A stretch of 64,000 bases of DNA. It comes from Pseudomonadota bacterium. Its GTDB lineage: Bacteria > Pseudomonadota > Alphaproteobacteria > Rhizobiales > Pleomorphomonadaceae. Positions within the stretch are counted from its first letter, which is position 1. Each line of letters starts with the position of its first letter. The stretch is from positions 1 to 64,000 of the forward strand of contig JAEZHI010000004.1 in NCBI GenBank assembly GCA_023436885.1. Reading direction: 5' to 3'. The position numbers were made by a program, and so were the translations under genes. Below, one piece after another: positions 61,480 through 64,000 of this stretch. The notes below the pieces were generated by a model. It saw only the letters and a list, made by a program, of their open reading frames with translations. It was not told the DNA's origin and ran no database searches.

Positions 61480-62832
61480 TCAAGCCTCGAATGGCTTGGT
61501 GGCGAGCCACTTCTCCAGCCAGTGGATATCGTAAGCGCCGTCGATGATATCGGAGTTCTTCAGCATGTGATTGAAGAGCGGGATCGTCGAGTCGATACCA
61601 TCGACGACGAACTCATCGAGGCACCGGCGCAGGCGCATCAGACATTCGACGCGATTGCGACCGTGAACGATCAGCTTGCCGATCATGCTGTCGTAGTAGG
61701 GCGGGATCGTGTAGCCCTGATAAACGCCGCTGTCGACACGGACACCGAGGCCTCCCGGCGGATGCCAGTAGGTAATCTTGCCGGGCGACGGCGCGAAGGT
61801 CGCGGCATTCTCAGCGTTGATGCGGCACTCGATGGCATGGCCGCTGAAGTGAACGTCCGACTGGCGGAAGCTCAGTGCCTGACCGGAGGCCACCTTGATC
61901 TGCTCGTTGACGAGGTCGATGCCGGTGATCATCTCGGTCACCGGATGTTCCACCTGCAGGCGGGTGTTCATCTCGATGAAATAGAACTCGCCATTCTCGT
62001 AGAGAAACTCGATGGTGCCGGCGCCGGAGTAATTGAGCTCGGCCATGGCGTTGGCAACGATATTGCCGATCTTGGCGCGCTCGTCGTCATTGAGGGCCGG
62101 CGAACGGGCCTCTTCCATGACTTTCTGATGCCGACGCTGGAGCGAGCAGTCGCGCTCGCCGAGATGCACGGCGTTGCCCTGACCATCGCCCAGCACCTGC
62201 AGTTCGATGTGGCGCGGCTTCAGGAGATACTTCTCGATATAGACGGCGTCGTCACCGAAGGCATTCTTGGCCTCGGTCTTGGCGGCCGACATGGCCGACG
62301 GCAGTTCCGCCTCGGTCATGGCAACGCGCATGCCGCGGCCACCGCCACCGGCCGATGCCTTGACCAGAACCGGATAACCGATCTCGGCGGCGATCCTGAG
62401 AGCATCCTCTTCGGACTCGACGGCGCCATCCGAACCGGGCACCACAGGAATACCGAGGCGCTTGGCGGTTGCCTTGGCCTCGATCTTGTCGCCCATGATG
62501 CGGATATGATCGGCCGACGGACCGATGAAGGCGATGTTGTGAGCCGCGAGAATGTCGGCAAAGCGCGCATTCTCACTCAGGAAGCCATAGCCCGGATGCA
62601 CCGCCTCGGCGCCGGTGATCTCACAGGCGGCGACGATGTTCGGGATGTTGAGATAGCTTTCACGCACCGGCGCCGGGCCGATGCAGACGCTCTCGTCAGC
62701 GAGGCGGACATGCATGGCATTGGCGTCCGCCGTCGAGTGAACGGCAACCGTGCCGATGCCGAGCTCCTTGCAGGCGCGCAGCACCCGAAGGGCGATTTCG
62801 CCACGATTGGCGATGAGGATCTTTTCAAACAT
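61480..62832 (-). CDS. accC: Acetyl-CoA carboxylase biotin carboxylase subunit
   Basis: The 450-residue ATP-grasp enzyme carboxylates the biotin on AccB, the first half of malonyl-CoA synthesis. It has MFEKILIANRGEIALRVLRA at the start, the glycine-rich ATP loop KASAGGGGRGM (near 159-169), YIEKYL, and the active-site EMNTRLQVEHPVTE. The ATG giving this standard start was chosen; a GTG four codons earlier overlaps the accB stop. It is co-transcribed with accB. Confidence 0.96.
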   Translation of the reverse strand: MFEKILIANRGEIALRVLRACKELGIGTVAVHSTADANAMHVRLADESVCIGPAPVRESYLNIPNIVAACEITGAEAVHPGYGFLSENARFADILAAHNIAFIGPSADHIRIMGDKIEAKATAKRLGIPVVPGSDGAVESEEDALRIAAEIGYPVLVKASAGGGGRGMRVAMTEAELPSAMSAAKTEAKNAFGDDAVYIEKYLLKPRHIELQVLGDGQGNAVHLGERDCSLQRRHQKVMEEARSPALNDDERAKIGNIVANAMAELNYSGAGTIEFLYENGEFYFIEMNTRLQVEHPVTEMITGIDLVNEQIKVASGQALSFRQSDVHFSGHAIECRINAENAATFAPSPGKITYWHPPGGLGVRVDSGVYQGYTIPPYYDSMIGKLIVHGRNRVECLMRLRRCLDEFVVDGIDSTIPLFNHMLKNSDIIDGAYDIHWLEKWLATKPFEA

Positions 62833-62840
62833 GGGGCCGG

Positions 62841-63320
62841 TCACTCGATGATCAGCAGCGGTTCGCCGAACTCGACCGGCTGGCCGTTTTCGACGAGGAC
62901 TGCGGTGACGCGGCCGGCGCGCGGCGCCGGAATGTGGTTGAGGTGCTTCATGGCCTCGATGATCATCACCGTCTGACCTTCCTTCACCGTATCACCGACC
63001 TCAACGAAGGCACGCGCGCCTGGCTCGGGTGCAGTGTAGGCGGTGCCGACCATCGGGGAGGGCACGGCGCCAGGATTGGCGGCCGGATCGGAAGATTTCG
63101 GGGCTTCTGCAACGGGTACAGCGGTAGGGGCAGGCGCTGCCATCACCGGTGCACCAGCTGGCGTGGCCCAGCCGCCACCCTGTGTGATGGTCACCGGCGC
63201 CGCCGTCCGAGCCACGCGGATCTTCAGCTTTTCCTGCTCCACCTCGATCTCGGTGAGATTGGTCTCGTCGAGGATGTTGGCAAGCTGGCGGATCAGTTCG
63301 TAGTCAAAGGTCTGGGGCAT
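62841..63320 (-). CDS. accB: Acetyl-CoA carboxylase biotin carboxyl carrier protein
   Basis: The 159-residue carrier has an N-terminal helical part, an Ala/Pro-rich linker (about 40-90) and a C-terminal biotinyl domain with the modified lysine K125 in IEAMKHLNH. The residues after the lysine (HLN) differ from the common MMN/TMN. It is biotinylated by BirA, probably the one encoded at 50090-50851. It lies between aroQ (27 bases upstream) and accC. Confidence 0.95.
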   Translation of the reverse strand: MPQTFDYELIRQLANILDETNLTEIEVEQEKLKIRVARTAAPVTITQGGGWATPAGAPVMAAPAPTAVPVAEAPKSSDPAANPGAVPSPMVGTAYTAPEPGARAFVEVGDTVKEGQTVMIIEAMKHLNHIPAPRAGRVTAVLVENGQPVEFGEPLLIIE

Positions 63321-63347
63321 CGGTTCTCACCGGGATTGGGACGTCGG

Positions 63348-63791
63348 TCACCTTTTCAGGAGACCGGCGAGGGCTTCGAGCGCGAGCGTATAGCCGATAG
63401 GGCCAAGGCCGACGATCACTCCGGCCGCCACGGGCGACACGAAGGACCGATGCCTGAAACTCTCGCGGGCATGGACGTTGGAGATGTGGACTTCGATCAG
63501 GGGGACATCTGTGCCCTTGATCGCGTCATGGAGGGCGATCGACGTATGGGTATAGGCACCGGGGTTCATCACCACACCGGCGCCACGCCGTCCAGCCTCC
63601 TGGATCCAGTCGACGAGATCGCCTTCATGATTGGATTGGCGGAACTCGATGGCTGAAAATCCGAGCGCACCGGCCTTTTCTCGGCATTTCGCCTCGATAT
63701 CGGCAAGGGTCAGCGATCCGTAGATGCCCGGTTCTCGCGTTCCGAGAAGATTGAGGTTCGGTCCGTTGAGGATGAACGCTTCAATGGGCAA
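63348..63791 (-). CDS. aroQ: Type II 3-dehydroquinate dehydratase
   Basis: The 147-residue enzyme makes 3-dehydroshikimate in the shikimate pathway. It has NGPNLNLLGTREPGIYG at the start (catalytic Tyr and Arg region), EFRQSNHEGDLVDWI, VMNPGAYTHTSIALHDAI and EVHISNVHARESFRHRS. The TTG start gives the family's usual N-terminus; GGGA lies about ten bases upstream. The aroQ-accB-accC order is common in Alphaproteobacteria. Confidence 0.95.
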   Translation of the reverse strand: MPIEAFILNGPNLNLLGTREPGIYGSLTLADIEAKCREKAGALGFSAIEFRQSNHEGDLVDWIQEAGRRGAGVVMNPGAYTHTSIALHDAIKGTDVPLIEVHISNVHARESFRHRSFVSPVAAGVIVGLGPIGYTLALEALAGLLKR

Positions 63792-63924
63792 TCGGTCGGT
63801 TCCCTTTCAGGCCGGAGAATGGACGGCCAAAACCTTGGACGGGTAACGGCCGGCTTCCTTATAGGCATATGCGTCGCCGAAAAAAAGAGGCAGCGCCAAT
63901 TCATCCCCGGCTGTGGAGGCCGCG

Positions 63925-64000
63925 TTAACCTTCGGCCGAATCGACGTTCAGCAGGTGCTCTTGCCACATGTACGCATCGCGTCGATTTTCCGATTGAGTT
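63925..64000 (-). CDS. Possible C-terminal end of an unidentified gene
   Basis: One minus-strand frame is open from the right edge for about 24 codons to a TAA and would encode a tail ending YMWQEHLLNVDSAEG. Position and codon use are compatible with a gene ending upstream of aroQ, but the piece is too short for identification and could be chance. Confidence 0.35.
   Translation of the reverse strand, partial: TQSENRRDAYMWQEHLLNVDSAEG

Noticed and set aside
1..64000. tRNA/rRNA genes, CRISPR arrays, insertion sequences, prophage
   Set aside because: I found no cloverleaf-like sequence, repeat-spacer pattern, transposase or integrase product in any frame; a tRNA scan would be needed to be certain.

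Overview
The window looks like a chromosomal stretch of an alphaproteobacterium, most likely order Hyphomicrobiales (Rhizobiales). The evidence is a complete alphaproteobacterial nuo operon followed by birA and rnj, an alpha-type NuoE with a long C-terminal extension, a bacterial leucyltransferase (bpt), phosphatidylcholine synthase, nrdR-ribD and tmk-holB-metG clusters, and high G+C with frequent GTG/TTG starts. The presence of adhE suggests a facultatively fermentative member such as a Pleomorphomonas-like organism; that last step is inference. I see no tRNA or rRNA gene, CRISPR array, insertion sequence or phage. This is mostly core chromosome with small accessory islands.

Layout. 1-4.5 kb: the start of gap, a bifunctional fermentative AdhE and a divergent LacI-type regulator. 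4.5-6.3 kb: two adjacent genes of unknown function that share a cysteine motif (one a DUF2325 protein), with a dyad over their promoter. 6.4-10.1 kb: alpha/beta hydrolase, YbaK-type trans-editing protein, parC. 10.4-16.4 kb: rlpA, a D,D-carboxypeptidase homologue that has lost all three catalytic motifs, tmk, holB, metG. 16.6-20.7 kb: an FAD oxidoreductase, a small ORF, a luciferase-like monooxygenase, wrbA and a GNAT. 20.7-24.2 kb: nrdR, a divergent ribD, uraD and allC. 24.3-28.2 kb: a four-EF-hand protein, rimO, a small lipoprotein and a SPOR-like membrane protein. 28.3-34.5 kb: DUF502 protein, sseA-alaX-cysK, bpt, an RDD protein and threonine ammonia-lyase.

34.8-50.1 kb is the complete nuoABCDEFGHIJKLMN operon for respiratory complex I. 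An extra two-helix small protein lies between nuoH and nuoI, and NuoL has a histidine-rich loop. birA and rnj follow on the same strand. 52.8-57.4 kb holds cell-envelope genes: an orphan TadE/TadG-like protein, a LpxL-type acyltransferase and a proline-repeat OmpA-family protein. 57.4-61.4 kb: DUF2182 membrane protein, pcs, a TerC-family exporter behind a hairpin that covers its ribosome-binding region, and pncB. 61.4-64 kb, minus strand: aroQ-accB-accC and a possible gene end at the right edge.

The most unusual items are the catalytically dead S11 peptidase homologue overlapping tmk, the paired cysteine-motif/DUF2325 genes with a TGA-N9-TCA dyad over a TATAAT box, the divergent ribD without ribE behind it, the terC leader hairpin, and the His-rich NuoL loop with the extra nuo ORF. 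Function calls come from motif recognition only; no database search was run.
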